Below, in pieces: positions 16,490 to 23,645 of a stretch of 64,000 nt of DNA. Every line of letters starts with the position of its first letter. Within the stretch, counting starts at the first letter, position 1. Under the pieces are notes generated by a model. That model did no database searches and was not told where the DNA came from. It saw nothing but the letters and a program-made list of their open reading frames with translations. This stretch comes from CAWBRT01 sp963832785. Its GTDB lineage: Bacteria; Acidobacteriota; Terriglobia; Terriglobales; Acidobacteriaceae. The DNA lies in the NCBI GenBank assembly GCA_963832785.1, contig CAWHVF010000007.1, positions 310,001 to 374,000 of the forward strand, given 5' to 3'. A program made the translations under genes and the position numbers.

Positions 16490-17008
16490 ATGAACATCCA
16501 ACTCAGTAGTAAGACGGTGCTGGCATTCATTAATTCAGAAGCGGCACACCCTGTAGTTTTCGACCACAACCTCTTCGCAGAAAACCTGCATAACGGTTTC
16601 CACGCCAAGTCGATTGAAAGTGCTAGCGTACACGATGATTCGGTGACATTTGTTTGTAAATCGAACGTTTCCGCATTTGGTGAACCGTTCACCCGCCTCG
16701 AACTCGTGGTTCCGGCGGAATCAGTGCTCTCATTGCTGAACAAGCAAATCGCTGGCGCTAAGCATGGAGGCCTTATCCCTGAGGAGAAGACCATCAGGCT
16801 TTACACCGGAATCGTTCGAAGGCCGGAAATTGGCACAATCACAAGCGTCGTGGTCGAAAGTGACGCTGTCATATTCGTAGCTGTGGAAAAGACGCTAGAG
16901 GATTTAGAGCGGGCGGCCATTGAGGCTGGGGCCTTTAACAAACTACCGCATCGGCTCAGAGCACAGCGGCAACAAGAGAATGCTCCCAACTCGGAGCCGA
17001 ACAAATGA
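16490..17008 (+). CDS. hypothetical protein, paralog B of a tandem pair
   Basis: The 172-residue product is a paralog of the preceding gene (see the matched phrases there) with an extra C-terminal helix of ~40 residues (EKTLEDLERAAIEAGAFNKL, then basic). AAGGAG lies eight bases before the ATG. Its stop overlaps the start of the replication protein by four bases (ATGA), so unlike paralog A it is translated with the replication genes. This hints at a role in replication or copy control, but that is inference. No known domain, signal or membrane segment. Confidence 0.75.
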   Translation: MNIQLSSKTVLAFINSEAAHPVVFDHNLFAENLHNGFHAKSIESASVHDDSVTFVCKSNVSAFGEPFTRLELVVPAESVLSLLNKQIAGAKHGGLIPEEKTIRLYTGIVRRPEIGTITSVVVESDAVIFVAVEKTLEDLERAAIEAGAFNKLPHRLRAQRQQENAPNSEPNK

Positions 17009-17907
17009 AGGAACGCTACAACATCATAAAAGCCAGCAGGTATGGGAGCGTGAAAACCGCAATCTTGAAAGAACTTGCTGGCTTAAGCAGGGAAAAGGGC
17101 TACGCCTATTGCAGTGTAGCCACCCTTGCCAGTTTCTGTGGGATGAAGGAGCGCTCCATGCAAAGCCACCTTCGCCAATTGGAACAAGACGGCGTTATCC
17201 GAATTGAATATGGCGTCGGACGTAAGCACGTAAACCACTACCACGTCGATTTTACGGCGCTCGCTGCAAAGACCCAAAAAGGTGCAAGTTCTGGTGATAA
17301 AGGGTGCAGCTTTATGCAGGAAAAAGGTGCAGATTCTGGCGAGAAAGAGTGCAGCTTTGTGCCAGAAAAGGTGCAACTTCCTGCACCCGATATCAGAGAA
17401 GTAAGAGAAGAAAAGACAGATAAGTCAGTACTACCTGTAGGAGGGAAAAACGGAATGAGCAATACAGCGAAGGTTCTCAATATTTGGGAAAGTTGGAACA
17501 AGGAGATTGAAGCATTCACGAAGAATAAAGGCACTCCGATTCCAGCAGCGGTTTCAAATGGGGTTATTTCCGGCACTAATCTTCTGTATGACGCCGTAGA
17601 TTCATGGATTCGTTCCAATACGGATTGGGAAACACGCTGGCAACTGGTTCTGGGTGAAATTCCCATCAACGCTTATTTCAGGGGCTTTACCGCCAAGAAC
17701 GGGCGGTTTTGGCACCCAACGCTGCGGGATATGTTTGTGCCACGTAGCGGGTGGAAGGGGCAGGGGACACCCAAAGATATTGGCGTGGAACGGGTGCTCT
17801 CAGGCGAATTCGAATGGATGCGAGATAAGGTCAAGGTAGATGTATCACCACAGGTAACGGACATGAGCAAATATCACGACAAGACTGATGGGGTTGAAAG
17901 CTACTAG
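17005..17907 (+). CDS. helix-turn-helix replication-type protein
   Basis: The 300-residue product starts with a winged helix (~15-75; KELAGLSREKGYAYCSVATL, then MQSHLRQLEQDGVIRIEYG), as found in phage replication initiators and plasmid Rep-like proteins. A linker (~88-125) holds a repeated peptide, KG-A-S-SG-D-K-G-CSF-M-Q-EK and KG-A-D-SG-E-K-E-CSF-V-P-EK. The C-terminal ~150 residues (WESWNKEIEAF, WQLVLGEIPINAYFRG) resemble the C-terminal part of phage replisome-organiser proteins. It is directly followed by a DnaC-like loader gene, so it most likely melts or marks the origin and recruits helicase loader. The start overlaps the previous stop. Confidence 0.72.
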   Translation: MKERYNIIKASRYGSVKTAILKELAGLSREKGYAYCSVATLASFCGMKERSMQSHLRQLEQDGVIRIEYGVGRKHVNHYHVDFTALAAKTQKGASSGDKGCSFMQEKGADSGEKECSFVPEKVQLPAPDIREVREEKTDKSVLPVGGKNGMSNTAKVLNIWESWNKEIEAFTKNKGTPIPAAVSNGVISGTNLLYDAVDSWIRSNTDWETRWQLVLGEIPINAYFRGFTAKNGRFWHPTLRDMFVPRSGWKGQGTPKDIGVERVLSGEFEWMRDKVKVDVSPQVTDMSKYHDKTDGVESY

Positions 17908-17915
17908 GGGGAACA

Positions 17916-18962
17916 ATGGATAATCTAACGGATGAACAACTAACGAAATTAATGATTGAGGCGCTGCACAATGGAGCGGCAGCCTCAAATCCAAACACAG
18001 ACAAAGAAGTGGAACGACAGAAGGAGCGGCAAGAGCGTGAAGCAGCAGTCAGCAAACGTCAGCAACTGGTCGGCAACAAGAAACAGATAATGTGGAACCA
18101 TAACTTTACCTGTATTATCTGCGGCAAAGGCGACGTAAGTTACCGAACGGCACAGGAGTTCAATTACCTTAATCTCTACGGCGTAATGTTTGACGTTGAG
18201 TTTCTGAAATTCGATAGATGGGCGTTACCGATGATTGAGAATGGGGATGTGGTGGTGATTGGCAACCCTCCCTTTATCGTTTGTGGGGAGCAGTGCCGTA
18301 AGAACTGGCTTCGGAAGTATGCTCTATCACAAAAGAAATATCTGCAAATGATGAAACTGGAACAGGAGCTTCCAGCCAGAATTGGGGTTCCACCCAGTTT
18401 GGAATCGCTAAAGAATGATATTACCGATGCCGCCGGGGTCTCGAACCGTTCCAAAATCGACAAGATTATTGAAAAGCTGGATGGCGACAAGGGGTTTTAT
18501 CTAAAAGGCAGTTCTGGAAATGGTAAAACCACGATTGCAGCCTCTTTAGTGTTCGAATATTTGGCTAGGGAACAGACGGTGAAGTGGATTACGTATGACG
18601 AACTGCAATCGGCACTTGGATGCCGCACCGTGCTGGCCGACGAACTAATGGCAAAGCTGGTGTACAGCGGGGTTTCCGCCGAGGAATACTCTCATCGAAT
18701 CGAGAAGGGGAAGCCGTGGGGTGTAGTTGTCATTGATGATTTGTCGCCCGATTTTCAGCCACAAACGCAGGAACACGTTAGGGTGAAGCGTTTGTTCTCC
18801 CAATGGTACGAGCGGAATTGCAAACTGATTGTGACTTCGAACATTCCGCTTGTAGATATGGGAACGGCGATTGCCCCAATGGTGCTCTCACGCCTGCAAG
18901 AAACCATGATAGAAATTACGCTTCCAGCGCACGATTACCGGAAGTATCAGGGGAGCGAATGA
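17916..18962 (+). CDS. DnaC/IstB-like AAA+ helicase loader with zinc motif
   Basis: The 348-residue protein has an N-terminal coiled and basic part, a Cys pair C66-x2-C69 and a second C123-x3-C127 that may bind zinc, then an AAA+ domain with Walker A GSSGNGKT (198-205), Walker B VVVIDDLS (~269-276) and sensor phrase KLIVTSNIPL. This is the DnaC/DnaI/IstB group; a loader brings the host DnaB helicase to the element's origin. SD AGGGGG stands five bases before the ATG, eight bases past the replication protein stop, so they are one operon. The zinc-binding N-terminus is unusual for DnaC and may contact the preceding protein. Confidence 0.85.
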   Translation: MDNLTDEQLTKLMIEALHNGAAASNPNTDKEVERQKERQEREAAVSKRQQLVGNKKQIMWNHNFTCIICGKGDVSYRTAQEFNYLNLYGVMFDVEFLKFDRWALPMIENGDVVVIGNPPFIVCGEQCRKNWLRKYALSQKKYLQMMKLEQELPARIGVPPSLESLKNDITDAAGVSNRSKIDKIIEKLDGDKGFYLKGSSGNGKTTIAASLVFEYLAREQTVKWITYDELQSALGCRTVLADELMAKLVYSGVSAEEYSHRIEKGKPWGVVVIDDLSPDFQPQTQEHVRVKRLFSQWYERNCKLIVTSNIPLVDMGTAIAPMVLSRLQETMIEITLPAHDYRKYQGSE

Positions 18963-18972
18963 TGGCAAAGGT

Positions 18973-19001
18973 AAAGCCTCGGAGGACTTACCCGAGGCTT
19001 T
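18973..19001. terminator. hairpin between converging genes
   Basis: AAAGCCTCGG (18973-18982) and CCGAGGCTTT (18992-19001), nine-base loop. Perfect 10-base stem between the loader gene and the leftward basic-protein gene; it can serve both directions because the stem begins with AAA and ends with TTT. Confidence 0.65.
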
Positions 19002-19022
19002 GCCGACCAAAGTTCGAAGGCT

Positions 19023-19439
19023 TTATCCAACGGAAACTGCACTGGGAGCGGCTTCTGGTTTCGGTTCGGATGGCGGCTTTGGTTCGGGCTTCTGTTCCCG
19101 TGCCTTCACATCCTGCTTCTTCGGTTGCGGCTTCTTGGCAATCACTTTCCTCGTGGCCTTCTTTACTGCCTTGGGTTCTAGTTTCACCCTTGGCCGTTTC
19201 TTCAGACGAACGAGCTTCCCTTCCTTGTTACGGTAGCCCTTGGTTATCATGTTGCTGACGATTGCCCTTAAGCTCTTGCTGCCATCTGGGGAAGCAGCGT
19301 TCCAGCGGTTCGTGGCTTTGGCTATCTGCTCCATCGATTTCCCCTCCTGATACAGCTTGGCAATCTTTTCGAAAGGGATGGGCTCGTGCTTTCGAGGTTC
19401 TGTTGCTTTCTTGGATGCCAGCTTCTTGGTTTTCTTCAT
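19023..19439 (-). CDS. basic DNA-binding protein with helix-turn-helix and Lys/Pro tail
   Basis: The start at 19439 has AAAGGA six bases upstream; the frame itself opens at 19652. The 138-residue product begins MKKTKKLASKKATEPRKHEP, then a resolvase-like helix-turn-helix (FEKIAKLYQEGKSMEQIAKA, ~24-43) and a region with IVSNMITKGYRN. The last ~65 residues are Lys/Arg/Pro-rich, like histone H1 or nucleoid-associated tails. It may coat or silence element DNA or act as its regulator. It diverges from the small gene at 19598; the shared upstream region holds a GACGCACC box facing the other way. Confidence 0.7.
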   Translation of the reverse strand: MKKTKKLASKKATEPRKHEPIPFEKIAKLYQEGKSMEQIAKATNRWNAASPDGSKSLRAIVSNMITKGYRNKEGKLVRLKKRPRVKLEPKAVKKATRKVIAKKPQPKKQDVKAREQKPEPKPPSEPKPEAAPSAVSVG

Positions 19440-19582
19440 GTTGTTCCTTTCAATATTTTCGCTGTGGATAGGGACACGAGAACAGAAATCCCGACCCACG
19501 CCAAGCTCTTTCTGCCTACCATCTATTGCGTCAGTTCTGGGCAAGGCTCTCTGAACTGGCAGAGAGATGAGAAACAATAGAA

Positions 19583-19590
19583 GACGCACC
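19583..19590 (+). promoter_or_regulatory. GACGCACC box just before a start codon
   Basis: GACGCACC followed by ATTGGGC and ATG at 19598. The extended form ACGCACCA-N-TGGGCA is shared with the boxes at 22009 and 22363. Only seven bases separate it from the start codon, so if it marks the transcript start the mRNA is nearly leaderless. Confidence 0.5.
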
Positions 19591-19597
19591 ATTGGGC

Positions 19598-19801
19598 ATG
19601 ATTGAGCTAACCTACCGTGACAAAGCCGTACTAAAAGAGCTTTTCGTGGCAATAGGCATTTTCAATGGTGTGCTTGGGGAAATTCGGGATGACCGACCAG
19701 ACCACAAGTACTTAGCACGGGTGATTGCCGATATTGCAACTCACGTGCAGGCCATCGAAAAAGCACTGGATGAATTTGCCGAAGATTGGGGATATGAATA
19801 G
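19598..19801 (+). CDS. small helical protein (67 aa)
   Basis: MIELTYRDKAVLKELFVAIG onward is a short acidic all-helical protein without membrane segment. No family recognised. An in-frame TTG lies two codons earlier at 19592, but the ATG at 19598 is favoured. There is no Shine-Dalgarno sequence; the GACGCACC box lies directly ahead. Small acidic helical proteins are common as regulators or anti-repressors in satellites, but nothing specific supports that here. Confidence 0.5.
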   Translation: MIELTYRDKAVLKELFVAIGIFNGVLGEIRDDRPDHKYLARVIADIATHVQAIEKALDEFAEDWGYE

Positions 19802-20309
19802 CAGCCACCGAATGCCACAATCGGAAGGTGAGCAAGTGGCCGATGTTGAACCTGAGGGGAATGCCTGAGTTCGTTGCAATGACGGCTTGCTTGCTTTCGG
19901 CCAACCACCTGCACGTTCCCCAAAGAACCGAAAACGGGCATCCACTTATCCGCACCAAAAGCCCCGACAGTGTATTTCCAAGCCGACTGGCGAGTTTTCT
20001 GCCCCTGACCCACCCCGTAGCACCACCCGAAACCCCAGAAGGCATCAGAACCAATTCGGGATAGGGGTGTTCCCACCCTTGCCAACACCGTTTTGGCTTC
20101 AGTCATAGTACCGACCACCCTATGCCAATAACTTCCAACCCGCACATTTTCAAGAACTTCCATCCAGATTTGACCCTCAGAAGCCACTTCGCCATTAGGC
20201 CATTCGCTTAGGCTGATTTACGCAGGTTTCGTAGTTCCAGATGGAAGGGTACAATTCGAGCCATTAAAAGCCGAAGCGAGATTCCGGCGTACACATCCAG
20301 GAGTGAGCA
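19802..20309. other. gap with a doubtful leftward frame
   Basis: About 500 bases. A leftward frame from an ATG at 20163 (GAGGG 11 bases upstream) runs to 19741 and overlaps the gene at 19598 by 60 bases; its product starts MEVLENVRVGSYWHRVVGTM and matches no family. It is not called as a gene because of the overlap and the odd C-terminus. Nothing else was recognised. Confidence 0.3.
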
Positions 20310-20936
20310 ATGGCAACTTGGATTGCAATTATTACGGCAGTTGCAACAGTTATGAACGCTGTTGCTGTCGTCGTCCTAGTAGTGGTGACGATTTTTTACG
20401 CCAAGAGCGCCCATCGGCAGGCTGAAGCTACTGAGGCCCAAGCAAAAGCGGCAAGTGAACAGGCTAGTGCCGCAGGAAGCCAAGCAAGAGCCGCTTTCGC
20501 CACATTAAACGCACTTAAGCAACAGATACACGCTCAAACTCTGGTGGCTCAAAGCGTGGTTGAGAATGCCATCAGCAGCACTTTGTCCAACATTGAGGAA
20601 TGCCGTCGCCCAGTGATGGGAAAGCCTCTTGAGGTCGCTATTCGTTCAAGGTCATTTCCCCCCACTCTTAAGCTCCTGCCTCCGAATTACGGTGAGGTTT
20701 TGGAATGCGCAAGACGGCTCTCCTCACAGTTTGCCTCTCAGTTGAATAATGGGTTCGATTGTCTAATCAAAGCGGCTGCCAAAATCGATGGTATGAATGC
20801 CGCAGATCGCAACTGGTTGAAGCCAGATGACCTGAGTGTTGGAAGCAAAGAAGTACTAATGTTGCTTCAAGAAGCCGAGAGTACGCTGCAAAGATGCAGA
20901 ACCGATGTATATAACACCAGAATTGAAGAAGTATAA
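20310..20936 (+). CDS. single-pass membrane protein with coiled coil
   Basis: AGGAG lies seven bases before the ATG. The 208-residue product has one long N-terminal membrane segment (~4-30, WIAIITAVATVMNAVAVVVL), then an Ala/Gln/Glu-rich coiled coil (~33-75, HRQAEATEAQAKAASEQASA) and a soluble C-terminal half without a recognised fold (IEECRRPVMGKPLEVAIRSR). This shape, membrane helix then coil then soluble domain, recurs in unknown prophage proteins. It is followed after 23 bases by another membrane-anchored gene, so the two probably form an operon. Confidence 0.72.
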   Translation: MATWIAIITAVATVMNAVAVVVLVVVTIFYAKSAHRQAEATEAQAKAASEQASAAGSQARAAFATLNALKQQIHAQTLVAQSVVENAISSTLSNIEECRRPVMGKPLEVAIRSRSFPPTLKLLPPNYGEVLECARRLSSQFASQLNNGFDCLIKAAAKIDGMNAADRNWLKPDDLSVGSKEVLMLLQEAESTLQRCRTDVYNTRIEEV

Positions 20937-20959
20937 ACACACTGCAAAAAGGGAATTAC

Positions 20960-21715
20960 ATGATGGCACGAAGAATTCGGCGGCTGATGAACCGCAGAGA
21001 GCTATTGAAGCTAGTAGCTGGTGGCGCTTTCCTCCTTATCACCCTTCGTTTCGGAGCAGAATTTTCATGGAGCCGTGCGGTAGCTATTGCATTTGCCATT
21101 TTCGTTGCAGTCGCAATCTTCCGCAGCGTCGAAGAGCCAGCTTTTACACCGTTCCGAATTCATATTATGCCGAACTGGCTATCGCTGTTGCAGGACTATG
21201 ACTTGGCTCCACCAGAAAAACTTGAAAAGCAACTTGAGACCGCAAATGCAGAACCTGCCACGCAATACAACGTATTGAGAGATGGAATTACGCTGACCTT
21301 CTTGAAACCCGATTTAATCTACCATCATGGGAGAGATGAATTTGCAAAACATTTAGACATCAACATACCGATTGAAGGAATCATGCTGTCACGCAAGACA
21401 CCGAACTCGCTCTGGTCACCACGTATTTACTTCAAGGGTTTTTGGGGAAGTAATTGGGAGCTAGGATTGATTCTGGAGGGAGGCTTCTATCGAGGAGGCG
21501 TTGCGGATTGGAAGCGAATGCAAGTAGCCTGCTTTCCTGTCGGCGAAGTTGCGTGCTATTTTCTGCATAATGAAATTGGCACACGATTCTGGGATAGGTA
21601 CTGCCGTAGCCGCAGTGACGAACGCAAGAGCAATGGGTGGGCAAGAACGGACGACGATCTCCACGTTATTTCCTTAGAACACAAATACTTTATGGTTCAG
21701 CATAACGAAGTATAA
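20960..21715 (+). CDS. membrane-anchored protein of unknown function (251 aa)
   Basis: The start MMARRIRRLMNRRELLKLVA is strongly basic, followed by two close hydrophobic stretches (~20-28 and ~40-54, AVAIAFAIFVAVAIF), then a ~190-residue soluble domain rich in aromatic residues (WSPRIYFKGFWGSNWELGLI, then GTRFWDRYCRSRSDERKSNG). No family recognised. It lies 23 bases after the coiled-coil membrane gene and ends in a strong terminator, so it closes the operon. A two-gene membrane operon in a satellite-like element is a possible exclusion or defence module; this is speculation. Confidence 0.68.
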   Translation: MMARRIRRLMNRRELLKLVAGGAFLLITLRFGAEFSWSRAVAIAFAIFVAVAIFRSVEEPAFTPFRIHIMPNWLSLLQDYDLAPPEKLEKQLETANAEPATQYNVLRDGITLTFLKPDLIYHHGRDEFAKHLDINIPIEGIMLSRKTPNSLWSPRIYFKGFWGSNWELGLILEGGFYRGGVADWKRMQVACFPVGEVACYFLHNEIGTRFWDRYCRSRSDERKSNGWARTDDDLHVISLEHKYFMVQHNEV

Positions 21716-21752
21716 GCATGCGAACCCATGTTGCTGATAGCATTGGTAATGA

Positions 21753-21784
21753 GCAGCGGTTTTTCCCCGCTGCCCTTTTTTTTA
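21753..21784 (+). terminator. rho-independent terminator
   Basis: GCAGCGG (21753-21759), loop, CCGCTGC (21767-21773), then CC and a run of nine or ten T. It ends the rightward two-gene operon and touches the 3' end of the leftward gene at 21782. Confidence 0.9.
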
Positions 21785-21988
21785 TCTTCGTGGCTTTCTG
21801 ACGGAACGTGCCATCAACAGGCCCGGGCTTGGCAAGTTGGCAATTCGTTTTCCTGCTACATCGAACGTCCCTTGCTGTGAAGTACTGCCAAGCTTTTCCC
21901 CACGTGAGCCGTAAACGTTCTCTTTCGAACCACTCTTCATGGTGGAACCGATTCTCTTGCCGTTCGGTGCCCAGTAGTTTTCAATCAT
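21782..21988 (-). CDS. small protein with repeated G-x-x-IGST motifs (68 aa)
   Basis: ATG at 21988 with AGGAGG seven bases upstream. The product shows a repeating pattern: NYWAPNGKRIGSTMKSGSKE, then NVYGSRGEKLGSTSQQG, then FDVAGKRIANL. Short tandem beta units of the form Y-x-x-x-G-x-x-(I/L)-G-S occur in small proteins of unknown role. The tail is basic (ARSVRKPRR). A GACGCACC box lies 20 bases before the start. The frame opens at 22057, but the ribosome site fixes the start. Function unknown. Confidence 0.65.
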   Translation of the reverse strand: MIENYWAPNGKRIGSTMKSGSKENVYGSRGEKLGSTSQQGTFDVAGKRIANLPSPGLLMARSVRKPRR

Positions 21989-22008
21989 GGAATTCCTCCT
22001 GCCCACTG

Positions 22009-22016
22009 GTGCGTCT
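22009..22016 (-). promoter_or_regulatory. GACGCACC box before gene at 21988
   Basis: GACGCACC followed by AGTGGGCAGGAGG on the minus strand; the box ends 20 bases before the ATG and the shared TGGGCA runs straight into the Shine-Dalgarno. Confidence 0.55.
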
Positions 22017-22041
22017 TCGTTCGGCACATCTCTCGGCAAAA

Positions 22042-22296
22042 TCACTGAAGACGGCATGGCACCTTGGGTTCTTCCTTCACCAGCCCCAATTCCCGTTTCT
22101 TCCTATCCCGAAACGGCTTCCAGTACCAAGTAAAACGGGCATAAACGAACCAGGTGACCAGGCCAACTCCAATGGCGGAAAACTCAGGGCCGCCAATGAG
22201 AGTGCAAATGACTGTTAGCATCAATACGAAAACGACCATCACCAACGTGAGCAGGTGGTATGCAATTGCCCAAAGCCACCACACGAGACGGTTCAC
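22042..22296 (-). CDS. small two-helix membrane protein (84 aa)
   Basis: GTG start at 22296 with GGAGGG five bases upstream. The product has two membrane segments, ~5-30 (VWWLWAIAYHLLTLVMVVFV) and ~33-55 (IGGPEFSAIGVGLVTWFVYA), and a basic tail (RDRKKRELGLVKEE). No family recognised. A GACGCACC box is 18 bases before the start. It reads leftward in tandem with the gene at 21988, but each has its own box, so they are probably separate units. Confidence 0.62.
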   Translation of the reverse strand: MNRLVWWLWAIAYHLLTLVMVVFVLMLTVICTLIGGPEFSAIGVGLVTWFVYARFTWYWKPFRDRKKRELGLVKEEPKVPCRLQ

Positions 22297-22314
22297 AGTG
22301 CCCTCCCCACATCA

Positions 22315-22322
22315 GGTGCGTC
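22315..22322 (-). promoter_or_regulatory. GACGCACC box before gene at 22296
   Basis: GACGCACC followed by TGATGTGGGGAGGG on the minus strand, 18 bases before the GTG start. Confidence 0.55.
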
Positions 22323-22362
22323 ATTGGGGCTTTCAAATCTCGGGAGAAAGGAAGATTTAAGG

Positions 22363-22370
22363 TACGCACC
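22363..22370 (+). promoter_or_regulatory. variant box TACGCACC before gene at 22389
   Basis: TACGCACC followed by AATGGGCAGGAGG; same extended form as 22009 on the other strand with one change in the first base. It ends 18 bases before the ATG at 22389. Confidence 0.5.
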
Positions 22371-22388
22371 AATGGGCAGGAGGCAGGA

Positions 22389-22889
22389 ATGGAACTTCAA
22401 AAACTGCAACAGCGGATAATCGGTTTGCTTCGGGAACGGGATGTAACCCATGTAATGATTGACGATGACGACCTAGTGTTCCAAGCCAATGCCATCCCGA
22501 CGAGTATCCGAATTCGAATTTCCATCAGTGATTCGGCATTGGTGGTTCGTGGCTTCATCCCTTTCTTTGTCCCAAAAAGCCGCCGTCCCGCAATGGCCGA
22601 AGCAATTTGCAGAGCAGTTTGGCAATTGAAATTCGCTGTGTTCGAAATGGATTGGGATGACGGTGAGCTTCGGTGCAGGGCTGATATACCGCTTTTTGGA
22701 ACAGACCCCACGGACGAGCAAATCAACAACCTCATTTACGCCGTCTGGGCTAACTGTGAAACGTATTGCAGCGCCTTCTTGGAGGTAATGGTGGCGAATG
22801 CAGACCCGGCTTTGGCAATCGTTAAAGTGGAGGAAACCGAAGAGGAACGGCCACAACAGGCGAGAAACACGGATTTATCAGTGAATTAG
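22389..22889 (+). CDS. YbjN-like (type III chaperone fold) protein
   Basis: ATG at 22389 with AGGAGG and GCAGGA just upstream; the frame opens earlier at 22260 without a start signal. The 166-residue product (LQQRIIGLLRERDVTHVMID, then LVVRGFIPFFVPKSRRPAMA, MAEAICRAVWQLKFAVFEMD, and ADIPLFGTDPTDEQINNLIY) follows the pattern of YbjN/DUF1790 proteins, which have a secretion-chaperone-like fold. The role is unknown. It is the rightmost gene with an upstream box in the element. A hairpin of the GGGCTGG type follows. Confidence 0.65.
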   Translation: MELQKLQQRIIGLLRERDVTHVMIDDDDLVFQANAIPTSIRIRISISDSALVVRGFIPFFVPKSRRPAMAEAICRAVWQLKFAVFEMDWDDGELRCRADIPLFGTDPTDEQINNLIYAVWANCETYCSAFLEVMVANADPALAIVKVEETEEERPQQARNTDLSVN

Positions 22890-22898
22890 CTTGGGCAG

Positions 22899-22928
22899 AT
22901 GGGCTGGTGGACAACCACCTTGGCCCAT
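22899..22928 (+). terminator. GGGCTGGTGG hairpin 3
   Basis: ATGGGC (22899-22904) with GCCCAT (22923-22928), and inside it GGTGG-ACAA-CCACC. Imperfect stem related in sequence to the hairpins at 15737 and 16354. It lies between converging genes. Confidence 0.5.
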
Positions 22929-23039
22929 AATTGAAAGGCAACCAGAAAAAAGCAGCCAAGTTGCTGGCTCCGTTTGAGCGTGAGGTTCCAGATACTCCCG
23001 CGTGCAAGGCTCTAAGCCAGCGGATTGTCCTTCCACACG

Positions 23040-23645
23040 TTACAAGTTCCTGCCGTAAGTAGCCCTAACCCGACGAGACTTTTTGAAGTAGAACGCCCAG
23101 ATGATTGGGCCAATCAAACCTCTGACGCTACCTAGGATTTGGTCTTGAGACTGCTCTACGGTTGCCATGACTCCGGTTTGCATGGCTAGAATTAGATTTC
23201 CAAGAACGAAAGCGACTGACGCGACTAGATAGATTGTCACCCACTGTAGCGCACTCGGTCTAACGCGCCAAACCATTATGCCAGCATAAACCGACAGGGC
23301 AATCAGAGTGCTATGGAGCAAAATATCAATCGAACTGTGTAATCTGAGAACAAGGAAAATGTAAAATATAGGTGTGATGATGGTTAGCATAACGCAAAAG
23401 AAGAGTAACCACCCCCTAACCCCGTTCAATGGGTCGTGCGCGGCTTTGCTGTGGAAATATTCGGTGCAAGTGGCAGTGACCGTTGGTGGCAGCGTAAGTG
23501 CAGGGTCAACAGCAGAGGCCACAGTCGCTTGTGCTAGTTCCATGCTTGGGGTCTGTTTTTCATGGACGCCCAGCAGCGTAAAGCCGCAAGCAGCACAAAA
23601 CAAATAGTCATCTGGGTTCTTTTGACCACATTTCCCGCAGAACAT
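23040..23645 (-). CDS. zinc-ribbon and DUF2569-type membrane protein
   Basis: GGAGAG lies seven bases before the ATG. The 201-residue product opens with a zinc ribbon (MFCGKCGQKNPDDYLFCAAC), a linker, then the phrase GVRGWLLFFCVMLTIITPIF that marks DUF2569-like four-helix membrane proteins; further segments lie at ~110-128, ~133-152 and ~175-190. The ribbon probably faces the cytoplasm. Function unknown. It is the last gene before attR and reads away from it. The element's other zinc-ribbon membrane protein is at 11909, near the opposite end. Confidence 0.75.
   Translation of the reverse strand: MFCGKCGQKNPDDYLFCAACGFTLLGVHEKQTPSMELAQATVASAVDPALTLPPTVTATCTEYFHSKAAHDPLNGVRGWLLFFCVMLTIITPIFYIFLVLRLHSSIDILLHSTLIALSVYAGIMVWRVRPSALQWVTIYLVASVAFVLGNLILAMQTGVMATVEQSQDQILGSVRGLIGPIIWAFYFKKSRRVRATYGRNL

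Noticed and set aside
19741..20187. Leftward frame of 148 residues
   Set aside because: Overlaps the small gene at 19598 by 60 bases and has no family or convincing start; mentioned only in the gap entry.
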